In this document: positions 23,323-31,552 of the stretch, one piece after another
How positions within the stretch are numbered: position 1 is the stretch's first letter
Layout of the letters: every line of letters starts with the position of its first letter
Assembly: GCF_014202475.1 (NCBI RefSeq)
Contig: NZ_JACHGV010000009.1
Location: forward strand, 354,391 to 418,390
Direction: 5' to 3'
Origin: Streptomyces paradoxus
Lineage (GTDB): Bacteria > Actinomycetota > Actinomycetes > Streptomycetales > Streptomycetaceae
Length of the DNA stretch: 64,000 nt
Notes under the pieces: generated by a model
Told to the model about the DNA's origin: nothing
The model's input: only the letters and a program-made list of their open reading frames with translations
The model's database searches: none
Translations under genes and position numbers: made by a program

Positions 23323-25188
23323 ATGAACCTGCTCGGCTTGCTGGACGACCCCCGTCCGTTCGCCCTGCTGCGCCGCCGCACCCCGGGCCACGACCAGGAA
23401 CGAGTCGAGGTCCTGATCGGCCCGGTCGCCCCGCACGAGCGCCTCGCCGACCTCCCCGACCGGAGCCTCGCGCTGGTGCCCTTCCGGCAGATCCGCGAGC
23501 GCGGCTTCGACGTCCGCGACGACGGCACGCCCCTGCTGGCACTCACGCCCCAGGAGTCGTACGACGTCCCGCTGGCCGACGCACTGAAGCAGCTCCCGGC
23601 GCACGACGTACACGTCGAGGGCGGTGGTTTCGACGTCGCCGACGAGGAGTACGGCGAGATCGTCGGACGTGTGCTGCGGGAGGAGATCGGGCGGGGCGAG
23701 GGCGCGAACTTCGTGATCCGCAGGACGTACGAGGGAGAGATCCCCGGGTTCGGACGGGCCGACGCGCTGGCCCTGTTCCGCCGGCTGCTGGAGGGCGAGC
23801 GGGGGGCGTACTGGACGTTCGTCGTGCACACCGGGGACCGCACGCTGGTCGGGGCCAGCCCCGAGGTGCATGTGCGGATGTCCGGCGGCACGGTCGTCAT
23901 GAACCCGATCAGCGGCACCTACCGCTACCCCGCCGAGGGGCCCACGCCCGAGCACCTGCTCGACTTCCTCGCCGACGGCAAGGAGATCGAGGAGCTGTCG
24001 ATGGTCGTCGACGAGGAGCTCAAGATGATGTGCACCGTCGGCGACATGGGCGGGGTCGTGATCGGGCCCCGGCTGAAGGAGATGGCGCACCTCGCGCACA
24101 CCGAGTACGAGCTGCGCGGGAAGTCCTCGCTGGACGTGCGGGACGTGCTGAGGGAGACGATGTTCGCGGCCACCGTCACCGGCTCGCCCGTGCAGAACGC
24201 CTGCCGGGTCATCGAACGGCACGAGGCCGGGGGGCGGGGGTACTACGCGGGTGCGCTGGCCCTGATCGGCCGGGACTCCGGCGGCGCCCAGACCCTCGAC
24301 TCCCCGATCCTCATCCGCACCGCCGACATCTCCTGCGACGGGCGGCTGCGCGTTCCGGTGGGCGCCACGCTCGTGCGCGGGTCCGACCCGCGGAGCGAGG
24401 TCGCCGAGACCCACGCGAAGGCGGCGGGTGTCCTGGCGGCCCTGGGCGTACGGCCCGGAAGGCCTCGCGAGGAGTCCGTGCGGCCGCGGCTGGCCGACGA
24501 CCCCCGGGTGCGTGCCGCGCTCGACGGACGCCGCTCCTCGCTCGCGCCCTTCTGGCTGCGGATGCAGGAGCGCTCCGCGGAACTGACCGGACACGCCCTG
24601 GTCGTCGACGGTGAGGACACCTTCACGGCGATGCTCGCGCACGTGCTGCGCGCCGGCGGCCTGGAGGTGAGCGTGCTGCGGTACGACGAGCCGGGGCTGC
24701 GGGAGGCGGTGCTCGCACACGAGGGACCCGTCGTGCTCGGTCCAGGACCGGGCGACCCGTCCGACCTCGCCGATCCCAAGATGCGCTTCCTGCGCGGCCT
24801 GACCGCCGAGATGATCCGGAGCGAACGGCAGGGCGTGCTGGGGGTCTGCCTCGGGCACGAGCTGATCGCGGCCGAGCTGGGGCTGGACATCGTCCGGAAG
24901 GAAGTGCCGTACCAGGGGGCGCAGACGGAGATCGAGCTGTTCGGGCGGCGGGAGACCGTCGGCTTCTACAACAGCTTCGTGGCGCGCTGCGACGACGAGG
25001 CGGCGGCCGAGCTGTCGGCGCACGGGGTCGAGGTCGCGCGCGCCGCGAACGGGGAGGTGCACGCGCTGCGCGCTCGCGCCTTCGCCGGGGTGCAGTTCCA
25101 CCCCGAGTCGGTGCTGACGCTGAACGGCGCGACGGTGGTGCGCGAGCTGGTGGCGCAGGTGCGCGGCACGGGCGCGCCCTCGGTCTGA
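23323..25188 (+). CDS. trpE: Fused anthranilate synthase (components I and II)
   Basis: 621 aa. Residues 1-430 are a chorismate-binding domain (VMNPISGTYRYP, EELSMVVDEELKMMC, and GSPVQNACRVIERHE). Residues about 435-615 are a class I glutamine amidotransferase with GVCLGHELIAAELG (Cys nucleophile) and VQFHPESVL (His-Glu). The fused order and the NPISGT box resemble PhzE-type enzymes, which make 2-amino-2-deoxyisochorismate, but the upstream Trp attenuator argues for tryptophan synthesis. The start at 23323 has GGAG 9 nt upstream; ATG 23308 and a GTG-like start at 23275 are possible but the latter lies at the foot of the terminator hairpin. trpD is 30 kb away, so the trp genes are scattered. 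Confidence 0.93.
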   Translation: MNLLGLLDDPRPFALLRRRTPGHDQERVEVLIGPVAPHERLADLPDRSLALVPFRQIRERGFDVRDDGTPLLALTPQESYDVPLADALKQLPAHDVHVEGGGFDVADEEYGEIVGRVLREEIGRGEGANFVIRRTYEGEIPGFGRADALALFRRLLEGERGAYWTFVVHTGDRTLVGASPEVHVRMSGGTVVMNPISGTYRYPAEGPTPEHLLDFLADGKEIEELSMVVDEELKMMCTVGDMGGVVIGPRLKEMAHLAHTEYELRGKSSLDVRDVLRETMFAATVTGSPVQNACRVIERHEAGGRGYYAGALALIGRDSGGAQTLDSPILIRTADISCDGRLRVPVGATLVRGSDPRSEVAETHAKAAGVLAALGVRPGRPREESVRPRLADDPRVRAALDGRRSSLAPFWLRMQERSAELTGHALVVDGEDTFTAMLAHVLRAGGLEVSVLRYDEPGLREAVLAHEGPVVLGPGPGDPSDLADPKMRFLRGLTAEMIRSERQGVLGVCLGHELIAAELGLDIVRKEVPYQGAQTEIELFGRRETVGFYNSFVARCDDEAAAELSAHGVEVARAANGEVHALRARAFAGVQFHPESVLTLNGATVVRELVAQVRGTGAPSV

Positions 25189-25197
25189 CACGGATCC

Positions 25198-25221
25198 GGC
25201 CGGGGCCGTTCGGCCCCGGCC
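25198..25221. terminator. Bidirectional hairpin between trpE and pfkA
   Basis: GGCCGGGGCC (25198-25207), loop GTTC, GGCCCCGGCC (25212-25221): a perfect 10-bp stem between two convergent genes, 9 bases after the trpE stop. Confidence 0.85.
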
Positions 25222-25240
25222 GGCCCCGGGCGCCGGGCCG

Positions 25241-26269
25241 TCAGCCGAAGAACACCCCGACCTCCTCGTACAGCGCCGGATCCACCGTCTTCAGGCGGGA
25301 GGTGGCGTCCGCGATGGGGACGCGGACGATGTCGGTGCCGCGCAGGGCGACCATCCGGCCGAAGTCGCGGTCGCGGACGCAGTCGATGGCGTGCAGCCCG
25401 AAGCGGGTGGCGAGCCAGCGGTCGAAGGCGCTGGGGGTGCCGCCGCGCTGGACGTGGCCGAGGACCGTGGTGCGGGCCTCGTTGCCCGTGCGCTTCTCGA
25501 CCTCCTTGGCGAGCCACTCGCCGACCCCGGACAGCCGGACGTGCCCGAACGAGTCCAGCGACTGGTCCTTGAGGACCATGTCGCCGTCCTTCGGCATGGC
25601 CCCCTCGGCGACGACCACGATCGGCGCGTACGACGCCCGGAAGCGGGAGGTCACCCAGGTGCATACCTGCTCGACGTCGAAGCGCTGCTCGGGGATGAGG
25701 ATGACGTTGGCGCCGCCGGCCAGGCCGGAGTGCAGGGCGATCCAGCCGGCGTGCCGGCCCATCACCTCGACGACCAGGACGCGCATGTGGGACTCGGCTG
25801 TGGTGTGCAGCCGGTCGATGGCCTCGGTCGCGATGCCGACGGCGGTGTCGAAGCCGAAGGTGTAGTCGGTGGCGGACAGGTCGTTGTCGATCGTCTTCGG
25901 CACGCCCACGCAGGGCACGCCGTGCTCGTCGGAGAGGCGGGAGGCCACGCCCAGGGTGTCCTCCCCGCCGATGGTGATCAGCGCCTCGACCTCCAGCTCG
26001 CCGAGGGTCCGCTTGATCCGGCCGATGCCGTCCGCCACCTTCAGCGGGTTGGTCCGCGAGGAGCCGAGAATCGTGCCGCCGCGGGGCAGGATGCCGCGCA
26101 CGGCGGGGATGTCGAGACGGACGGTGGAGTTCTCCAGGGGTCCTCGCCAGCCGTCCCGGAAGCCGGTGAAGTCATAGCCGTACTCCTGCACGCCCTTGCG
26201 GACGATGGCCCGGATGACGGCGTTGAGGCCGGGGCAGTCGCCGCCTCCGGTCAGTACTCCGACGCGCAT
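25241..26269 (-). CDS. pfkA: 6-phosphofructokinase
   Basis: 342 aa. VGVLTGGGDCPGLNAVIRA opens the protein, GGTILGSSRTNP contacts substrate, and PKTIDNDL holds the catalytic Asp. Further boxes are EVMGRHAGWIAL and LGHVQRGGTPSAFDR. The cofactor loop reads TIGGEDTLG and the catalytic strand PKTIDND. By the textbook rule these Asp and Lys positions point to a PPi-dependent enzyme, whereas ATP-PFKs have GGDGS and PGTIDND. However, I recall that the characterised S. coelicolor homolog is ATP-dependent, so the rule fails in this group. The ATG has AAGGGA about 8 nt upstream. The gene is monocistronic with a terminator on its 3' side. Confidence 0.96.
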   Translation of the reverse strand: MRVGVLTGGGDCPGLNAVIRAIVRKGVQEYGYDFTGFRDGWRGPLENSTVRLDIPAVRGILPRGGTILGSSRTNPLKVADGIGRIKRTLGELEVEALITIGGEDTLGVASRLSDEHGVPCVGVPKTIDNDLSATDYTFGFDTAVGIATEAIDRLHTTAESHMRVLVVEVMGRHAGWIALHSGLAGGANVILIPEQRFDVEQVCTWVTSRFRASYAPIVVVAEGAMPKDGDMVLKDQSLDSFGHVRLSGVGEWLAKEVEKRTGNEARTTVLGHVQRGGTPSAFDRWLATRFGLHAIDCVRDRDFGRMVALRGTDIVRVPIADATSRLKTVDPALYEEVGVFFG

Positions 26270-26322
26270 GGAACAGTCCCTTCGCCGCAGGTGCCTGACG
26301 AAGGGTCAGTGTGACGGGCGTC

Positions 26323-27012
26323 TCACTCGTCGTCGAGGCCGCGCTCTATCGCGTACCTGACCAGTTCCACGCGGTTGTGCAGCTGGAGCTTGCCGAGGGT
26401 GTTCTGGACGTGGTTCTGCACCGTGCGGTGGGAGATGACCAGGCGTTCGGCGATCTGCTTGTAGCTCAGGCCCTTGGCGACCAGCCGCAGCACCTCCGTC
26501 TCGCGGTCGGTGAGCCGGGGCGCCTTGGGTTCGTCGGTGTCGGGGGCGGGGGCGGGCTCGGAGGCCAGACGGCGGTACTCGCCGAGGACCAGCCCGGCGA
26601 GGCCGGGGGTGAAGACCGGGTCGCCGACGGCCGTGCGGCGGACCGCGTCCTGGAGCTCGCCGGTGGAAGCCGACTTCAGCAGGTAGCCGGTCGCGCCGGA
26701 CTTCACGGCCTCCAGGACGTCGGCGTGCTCGCCGCTCGCGGACAGCACGAGGACACGCAGCGCGGGGTTCTCACCGACGACCTCCTTGCAGACCTGGACG
26801 CCGGGCTTGCCGGGCAGGTTCAGGTCGAGCACGAGGACGTCGGGCGCGGCGGCCTTGGCGCGGCGTACGGCCTGGTCGCCGTCGCCCGCGGTGGCGACCA
26901 CCTCGAAGCCCGACTCGGACAGGTCGCGGGCGACGGCGTCGCGCCACATGGGGTGGTCGTCGACGACCATGACCTTGATCGGGTCCCGCCGGTCCTCGGT
27001 GGTGTCCGTCAT
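26323..27012 (-). CDS. NarL/LuxR-type response regulator
   Basis: 229 aa. Receiver domain at residues 12-130: IKVMVVDDHPMWRD with the acidic pocket, DVLVLDLNLPGKPG with the phospho-acceptor Asp, VLVLSASGE and GYLLKSASTGEL. The LuxR helix-turn-helix is at about 160-220: LTDRETEVLRLVAKGLSYKQ, then ISHRTVQNHVQNTLGKL. The start codon overlaps the stop of the upstream kinase (ATGA), giving translational coupling and a cognate pair. The kinase is of the MacS-like class; in S. coelicolor the MacRS system controls membrane/lipoprotein genes, but I cannot show that this is the same pair. Confidence 0.95.
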   Translation of the reverse strand: MTDTTEDRRDPIKVMVVDDHPMWRDAVARDLSESGFEVVATAGDGDQAVRRAKAAAPDVLVLDLNLPGKPGVQVCKEVVGENPALRVLVLSASGEHADVLEAVKSGATGYLLKSASTGELQDAVRRTAVGDPVFTPGLAGLVLGEYRRLASEPAPAPDTDEPKAPRLTDRETEVLRLVAKGLSYKQIAERLVISHRTVQNHVQNTLGKLQLHNRVELVRYAIERGLDDE

Positions 27013-28235
27013 CGCTGCTCCGCCTTCCCCCGTGTGTCCGTCACGTCCTTCGGTACCTTCAGCTCGACCTCCGTGCCCTGGCCCGGCACCGAGATCAGTT
27101 CCGCGCTGCCGCCGAGGTCGCGCAGCCGGCCGCGGATGGAGAGGGCGACGCCGAGCCGCCCCTCGCCCTCGGCCTGGTCGAGCCGCCCCTCCGGGATGCC
27201 GGGGCCGTCGTCCCGGACGGTGACGATCACCTCGTCCGGCTCGTCCTCGACCAGGATCCACGCGCGCGCGTCCTGACCGGCATGCCGGCGGACGTTGTCC
27301 AGGGCGGCCCCGACGGCCGCGGCGACCTCCCGGGCGGCGGCCGGCGCCAGCGGCACGGGCGCGCCGGGCTCGGCGAGACTGACCCTGGCCCCGGCGTACG
27401 GCGCGAGCAGGGCGCGCAGGTCGACGGGGCCGCTCGGCTCGGGCTCCTCGTCGACGGCCCGGACGAGGGCGCCCTCGGCGGCGTCCTCCGAGACCCGGGA
27501 GACGGGCACCAGCCCGCCGGAGACCAGGGTGCGCAGCGCGACCTCCTGCTCACCGGCCATCCGGCCCAGCTCGGCCGCCTCTCCCCCGAGCACGGCCCCG
27601 CGGCGCTGCACCATCGCCAGCACCTGGAGCACGCTGTCGTGGATGTCCCGGGCGAGGCGCTCCCGCTCCCTCGTGGCGGCCTCGATCTCCAGGGCGCGGG
27701 CGAGGGTGCGCTCGGAGGCGCGGGCGACCTCGACGACGTAGCCGATGGCCACGGAGGCGATGCAGACCAGGATGACGTTGTGGACGGTGTCGCGGGCCGG
27801 GCTGCCGCGCTCGACCAGGTTGGCGACGGCCACGAGGCCGGAGGCGAGGGCCGCCCAGCGCCAGCCGCCCTTGATGGCGAAGGCGAGGACGGCACCGGCG
27901 GTCCATATCGAAGGCAGGGTCGGCCCGCCCGCCTGGACCCGCTCGTGGGCGTCGGCGACCGGCGTGAGCAGGATGCCGGTGACGGCGATGGTGAGGTCGG
28001 CGGCGAGGAACCACTTGGTGCAGCGGGCGGCGTTCGCGACGCGGGGCAGCGTGGCCAGGGTCCACACGCAGAGCACGGCGAAGTAGGCGACGGCGATCCA
28101 GGGGCGGGCGAACTCGTCGTAGGCGGTGGCGAACAGGCCGACCGCGTACAGCATCGTGAGCACCCGGTACCCGGTAAGGGCACGCCACAGCGGCTGCTCG
28201 ACCGACATCCTCATGACTCGCTCGCGCTTGGCCAT
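27009..28235 (-). CDS. Sensor histidine kinase (DUF5931/MacS-like, HisKA_3)
   Basis: 408 aa. Five to six membrane helices fill residues 20-185 (for example VLTMLYAVGLFATAY and VILVCIASVAIGYVVEV). The dimerisation box RERLARDIHDSVLQVLAMV contains the phospho-accepting His followed by Asp, as in HisKA_3 kinases. The ATPase has AALDNVRRHA (N box), DDGPGIPEGRL (G1) and GVALSIRGRLRDLGGSAEL (G2). There is no large extracellular sensor, so a membrane-state signal is likely. The start is uncertain: ATG 28235 sits directly on GGGGGAG, too close for good spacing, and ATG 28214 or 28208 are alternatives. The partner regulator follows with a 4-bp overlap. Confidence 0.93.
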   Translation of the reverse strand: MAKRERVMRMSVEQPLWRALTGYRVLTMLYAVGLFATAYDEFARPWIAVAYFAVLCVWTLATLPRVANAARCTKWFLAADLTIAVTGILLTPVADAHERVQAGGPTLPSIWTAGAVLAFAIKGGWRWAALASGLVAVANLVERGSPARDTVHNVILVCIASVAIGYVVEVARASERTLARALEIEAATRERERLARDIHDSVLQVLAMVQRRGAVLGGEAAELGRMAGEQEVALRTLVSGGLVPVSRVSEDAAEGALVRAVDEEPEPSGPVDLRALLAPYAGARVSLAEPGAPVPLAPAAAREVAAAVGAALDNVRRHAGQDARAWILVEDEPDEVIVTVRDDGPGIPEGRLDQAEGEGRLGVALSIRGRLRDLGGSAELISVPGQGTEVELKVPKDVTDTRGKAEQR

Positions 28236-28263
28236 CTCCCCCGCCCCCCGACCCGAGCCCCGG

Positions 28264-29070
28264 CTAGGGCTCGGTCCGCCGCCGCTCCTGCTCGGCCTTC
28301 TCCTGCTTTTCCTTCTCGGCCTGTTCCTTCTCGGCCCGCGCGAGAGCGGCCCTGGCCGCCTTCTCGGCTTCCTTCTCCGCCTTCGCCGCTTCCGTGAGCT
28401 GCCGCTTCATGGCCGTGGCGTACATGTCGACGTACTCCTGGCCGGAGAGGTTCATGATCTCGTACATGACCTCGTCGGTCACCGCGCGCAGCACGAACCG
28501 GTCGTGCTCCATGCCCTGGTAGCGGCTGAAGTCCAGGGGCTTGCCGATCCGGATGCCGGGCCGCATCAGCTTCGGCACGACCTTCCCGGGAGGCTGGATC
28601 TTCTCCGTGTCGATCATGGCGACCGGGATGACCGGCGCGCCCGTCGCGAGCGCCACGCGCGCGAGGCCGCCCGGCTTGCCCCGGTAGAGCCGCCCGTCGG
28701 GCGAGCGCGTGCCCTCCGGGTAGATCCCGAACAGCTCACCGCGCTCCAGCACCTCGACGCCGCTCTTGATGGCGGCCTCGCCCGCGCCGCGCGCACCGGA
28801 GCGGTCCACGGGAAGCTGCCCGACCCCCTTGAAGAAGGCGGCCGTCAGCCGTCCCTTCACGCCGGGCGTGGTGAAGTACTCGGCCTTCGCGATGAAGGTG
28901 ACCTTGCGGTCGAGGACGGCGGGCAGGAAGAAAGAGTCGGAGAACGACAGGTGATTGCTCGCCAGGATCGCAGCGCCCTCGGCGGGTACGTTCTCCAGGC
29001 CCTCCACCCAGGGTCTGAAGGCGAGCTTCAGCGGACCCCCGATGGTGACCTTCATCGCGCCGTACAACAA
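28264..29070 (-). CDS. 1-acylglycerol-3-phosphate acyltransferase (PlsC family)
   Basis: 268 aa. The HX4D motif NHLSFSDSFFLP (residues 39-50), GQLPVDRSG, FGIYPEGTRSPDGRLYRGKPG (block III) and VIPVAMIDT (block IV) identify a PlsC-like acyltransferase of phospholipid synthesis at the inner membrane. The last 50 residues form a charged Ala/Lys/Glu helix (KAEKEAEKAARAALARAEKE), probably coiled coil, absent from E. coli PlsC. The TTG at 29070 is preferred because AGGAGG lies 7 nt upstream; the ATG five codons later (MKVTIGG) would be too far from it. It precedes the kinase-regulator pair by 28 bases and may be co-transcribed with it. Confidence 0.92.
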   Translation of the reverse strand: MLYGAMKVTIGGPLKLAFRPWVEGLENVPAEGAAILASNHLSFSDSFFLPAVLDRKVTFIAKAEYFTTPGVKGRLTAAFFKGVGQLPVDRSGARGAGEAAIKSGVEVLERGELFGIYPEGTRSPDGRLYRGKPGGLARVALATGAPVIPVAMIDTEKIQPPGKVVPKLMRPGIRIGKPLDFSRYQGMEHDRFVLRAVTDEVMYEIMNLSGQEYVDMYATAMKRQLTEAAKAEKEAEKAARAALARAEKEQAEKEKQEKAEQERRRTEP

Positions 29071-29257
29071 CCGAGTGCCTCCTGTATGTGTCGATCAGAC
29101 CTTAACCCGGAGCGCCGTCAAAGGCGCCGACGGCCCTGGTCGGTGTCAGTGCGGTCGCGTACGGTGAAGGTCCCGCGAACGCCGTGCGACCCCTTCCATG
29201 ACGTTCCGTGACATTCCGTGATCGTGCCAGTCCCTTCTCACGACCAGGAGGCCGAAG

Positions 29258-30055
29258 GTGCCGGTCCTTGCCGGAGCCGAGCCGTTCCACCACGAGGGCG
29301 GAGAGGTCGCCGTCCTCCTCTGCCACGGCTTCACCGGATCACCGCAGTCGCTGCGCCCCTGGGCGGAGCACCTCGCCGAGCACGGCCTGACCGTCTCCCT
29401 GCCGCTGCTGCCCGGCCACGGCACGCGCTGGGAGGACCTGCGGATGACCGGCTGGCAGGACTGGTACGCGGAGGTGGACCGCGAGCTGCGTCTGCTGTGC
29501 GAGCGCCGCGAGACGGTCTTCGTCGCCGGTCTGTCCATGGGCGGCGCGCTGGCCCTGCGGCTGGCCGCCAAGCACGGCGACGCCGTCCGCGGTGTCATGG
29601 TCGTCAACCCCGCGAACAAGGTGCACGGCCTGGCCGCGCACGCCCTGCCGGTGGTGCGCCACCTCGTCCCCGCGACGAAGGGCATCGCCAGCGACATCGC
29701 CAAGCCGGGCAGCAGGGAGCTCGGCTACGACCGGGTGCCGCTGCACGCGGCGCACTCGCTGCGGCAGTTCTTCCAGGCCACCGACGGCGAGCTGCCGCAG
29801 GTCACCCAGCCGGTGCTGCTGATGCGCAGCCCGCAGGACCATGTGGTGCCGCCCGCCGACTCGGCCCGGATCCTCGGCCGTATCTCCTCGACGGACGTGA
29901 AAGAGGTCATCCTGGAACAGAGCTACCACGTCGCCACGTTGGACCATGACGCGGACCGGATCCACGAGGAGAGCCTCGCGTTCATCGGCCGCATCGCGTC
30001 CGGCCTCGGCAAGGAGCCCGGGCTCGGCAAGGAAGGGACGACCGCAGGTGGCTGA
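29258..30055 (+). CDS. Alpha/beta hydrolase (carboxylesterase/monoacylglycerol lipase-like)
   Basis: 265 aa. LLCHGFTGSPQSLRPWAEHL forms the oxyanion-hole region, LPLLPGHGTRWEDL is typical of Est30-like carboxylesterases, and VAGLSMGGALALRLA holds the nucleophile Ser in GLSMGG. The acid is probably the Asp in RSPQDHVVPPADS and the base the His in SYHVATLDHD. It likely hydrolyses medium-chain esters or acylglycerols in the cytoplasm. The GTG has AGGAGG about 10 nt upstream. The next gene starts 8 bp before this stop codon, so they are coupled, and it diverges from the PlsC-like gene, a lipid context. Confidence 0.92.
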   Translation: MPVLAGAEPFHHEGGEVAVLLCHGFTGSPQSLRPWAEHLAEHGLTVSLPLLPGHGTRWEDLRMTGWQDWYAEVDRELRLLCERRETVFVAGLSMGGALALRLAAKHGDAVRGVMVVNPANKVHGLAAHALPVVRHLVPATKGIASDIAKPGSRELGYDRVPLHAAHSLRQFFQATDGELPQVTQPVLLMRSPQDHVVPPADSARILGRISSTDVKEVILEQSYHVATLDHDADRIHEESLAFIGRIASGLGKEPGLGKEGTTAGG

Positions 30056-30677
30056 GCACGACTCCGACCGCGAGGGCCGGGAGCCGGAGGAGAAGGGCGT
30101 CCCCTTCGACGAGGAGGCCGCCTGGGCGGCGATCGTCGCCGGGTACGGCGAGGAGCCGCCGGACCCGCCGGGCGCAAAGCCCTTCAAGTCGGTCGAGGAC
30201 CTGGCCCTGCCGGCGGCCGGGACCAACGACGCCGGGATCGACGGCGACCGCGGCGACACGGCCGTGAAGTCCGGGGACACCGTCAAGCCGGCCGAGCCGC
30301 AGGAGACCGAGGAGCCCGGGGACAAGGCCGTGAAGCCCCTGGGCGGCTCCGTCTCGTTCGCGCCGGGCGTCGGCCCGCGCGACTACACCACGCCCGAGCC
30401 CGCCGAGGACGACTTCGACGAGGACGACGAGGGCCACTTCGTGCCCCCGGAGCCGCCTCCGCTGCCCACCGGCGACCCGACCGCCAAGTTCGCCTGGCTC
30501 GGCGTACTCGGCGGGCCGGTGCTGCTCCTGCTGGCCGTGCTGCTCGGCTGGGACATGACCTGGTGGCTGGCCACGCTGGGGATCGGCGGGTTCCTCGGCG
30601 GGTTCGCGACGCTGGTGATGCGCATGCGCACGGACGACGAGGACGACGACGACCCCGGGCGGGGTGCGGTCGTGTAG
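30048..30677 (+). CDS. Acidic single/double-span membrane protein of unknown function
   Basis: 209 aa. The first 140 residues are acidic, Pro/Glu/Asp-rich and disordered (VPFDEEAAWAAIVAGYGEEP, then EDDFDEDDEGHFVPPEPPPL). Two adjacent hydrophobic helices follow at about 148-190 (FAWLGVLGGPVLLLLAVLLGW and WWLATLGIGGFLGGFATLVM), then an Asp-rich tail. No enzymatic motif is visible. The GTG at 30048 overlaps the hydrolase stop by 8 bp and has AAGGAAGGG upstream, so the two are co-translated, and a scaffold role for the hydrolase at the membrane is possible but unproven. Orthologs seem restricted to actinobacteria. Confidence 0.82.
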   Translation: MAEHDSDREGREPEEKGVPFDEEAAWAAIVAGYGEEPPDPPGAKPFKSVEDLALPAAGTNDAGIDGDRGDTAVKSGDTVKPAEPQETEEPGDKAVKPLGGSVSFAPGVGPRDYTTPEPAEDDFDEDDEGHFVPPEPPPLPTGDPTAKFAWLGVLGGPVLLLLAVLLGWDMTWWLATLGIGGFLGGFATLVMRMRTDDEDDDDPGRGAVV

Positions 30678-30692
30678 TGCCTGCCGGGGGCA

Positions 30693-31439
30693 CTAGGAAG
30701 CGGGGACTCTGAGGGCGGCCAGGACCGGAAGGTGGTCCGTGGCCGCCCTCAGGTCCGCGTCGGACACCCCCGGCAGGCCGGAGGGCACACCGCAGCCCAG
30801 GACCTCGATGCCCTTCGTCACGAAGATCGCGTCGATGCGCTGGTAGGGGTCGGCGGGCGTCCAGGTGTGCTCGCCTCCCCAGGGAGCCGCGGCCCGGCAG
30901 TCGGTCAGGCCGGCGGTCAGCCGGCGGAAAGCCGGGCCGTCGGGGCGTTCGTTGAGGTCGCCGCCGGCGATCAGGTGCTCCACACCCATGCCGGCGAGCC
31001 GGTCCAGGAGCATGCCGGACTGCTCGTAGCGCTCGTCCCTCTGGAGGGACAGGTGGCAGCTGAGCACGCCGAGGCGGGCACCGGCGATGCGGACGACCGC
31101 GGTGGCGAAGCCGCGGCGGTGCAGACCGGGGGTGGGCGGCAGGAGGATGTCCTCCGTGCGTTCGACACTCGCCCGGAGCGAGCTGAGGATGGCCGGTCCG
31201 GTGGTGGTGGCTCCGCCGGTGACGATCACGAGGTCGGAGGCGAGGGCCAGGCGGGCGAGTTTCTTGCGCCAGCGGAAGAAACGGGGGGCTTCCTGGATGA
31301 GGACGAGGTCGGGCTCGCACGCCCTGATGACCCGGGCCAGGGCGTCGGTGTCGTCGCGCATGGAGCGGATGTTGTAGCTGAGGACCCTGATGACTGCGGA
31401 ACCGTCGGGTTCTGTACGCGAGTTGGGGAGCAGCGACAT
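30693..31439 (-). CDS. Endonuclease/exonuclease/phosphatase family protein
   Basis: 248 aa. VLSYNIRSMRDD (Asn), LVLIQEAPRFFRW (metal Glu), LSCHLSLQRDERYEQ, LIAGGDLNERPDG (Asp-x-Asn) and ATDHLPVLAAL (Asp-His) give the full catalytic set of the EEP fold shared by DNase I, sphingomyelinases and inositol phosphatases. No signal peptide is present. The substrate is unknown. The ATG at 31439 lacks a Shine-Dalgarno sequence but TAAATT lies 6 nt upstream, suggesting leaderless transcription. It is convergent with the membrane-protein gene (15-base gap) and downstream of glkA on the same strand. Confidence 0.9.
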   Translation of the reverse strand: MSLLPNSRTEPDGSAVIRVLSYNIRSMRDDTDALARVIRACEPDLVLIQEAPRFFRWRKKLARLALASDLVIVTGGATTTGPAILSSLRASVERTEDILLPPTPGLHRRGFATAVVRIAGARLGVLSCHLSLQRDERYEQSGMLLDRLAGMGVEHLIAGGDLNERPDGPAFRRLTAGLTDCRAAAPWGGEHTWTPADPYQRIDAIFVTKGIEVLGCGVPSGLPGVSDADLRAATDHLPVLAALRVPAS

Positions 31440-31464
31440 GTGATCAATTTACGCCCCATGGGTC

Positions 31465-31550
31465 GGGGCGCGGGGATTGTGCGCGAGTGCCGGTTGTCCG
31501 TGGCTCGTCGCGCGGTTCCCCGCGCCCCTGAGGCGCGTCCCCTGAGGGCG
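31465..31550. repeat. Dispersed GC-rich element, copy A (after glkA)
   Basis: GGGGCGCGGGGA (31465-31476) and TCCCCGCGCCCC (31517-31528) form perfect 12-bp arms about 40 bases apart, ending in a CCCCTGAGGGCGT tail that touches the glkA stop codon. The core TCGCGCRGTTCCCCGCGCCC recurs at 39679 and 61447, and a related piece at 34442. It may serve as the glkA terminator. Confidence 0.75.
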
Positions 31551-31552
31551 TT

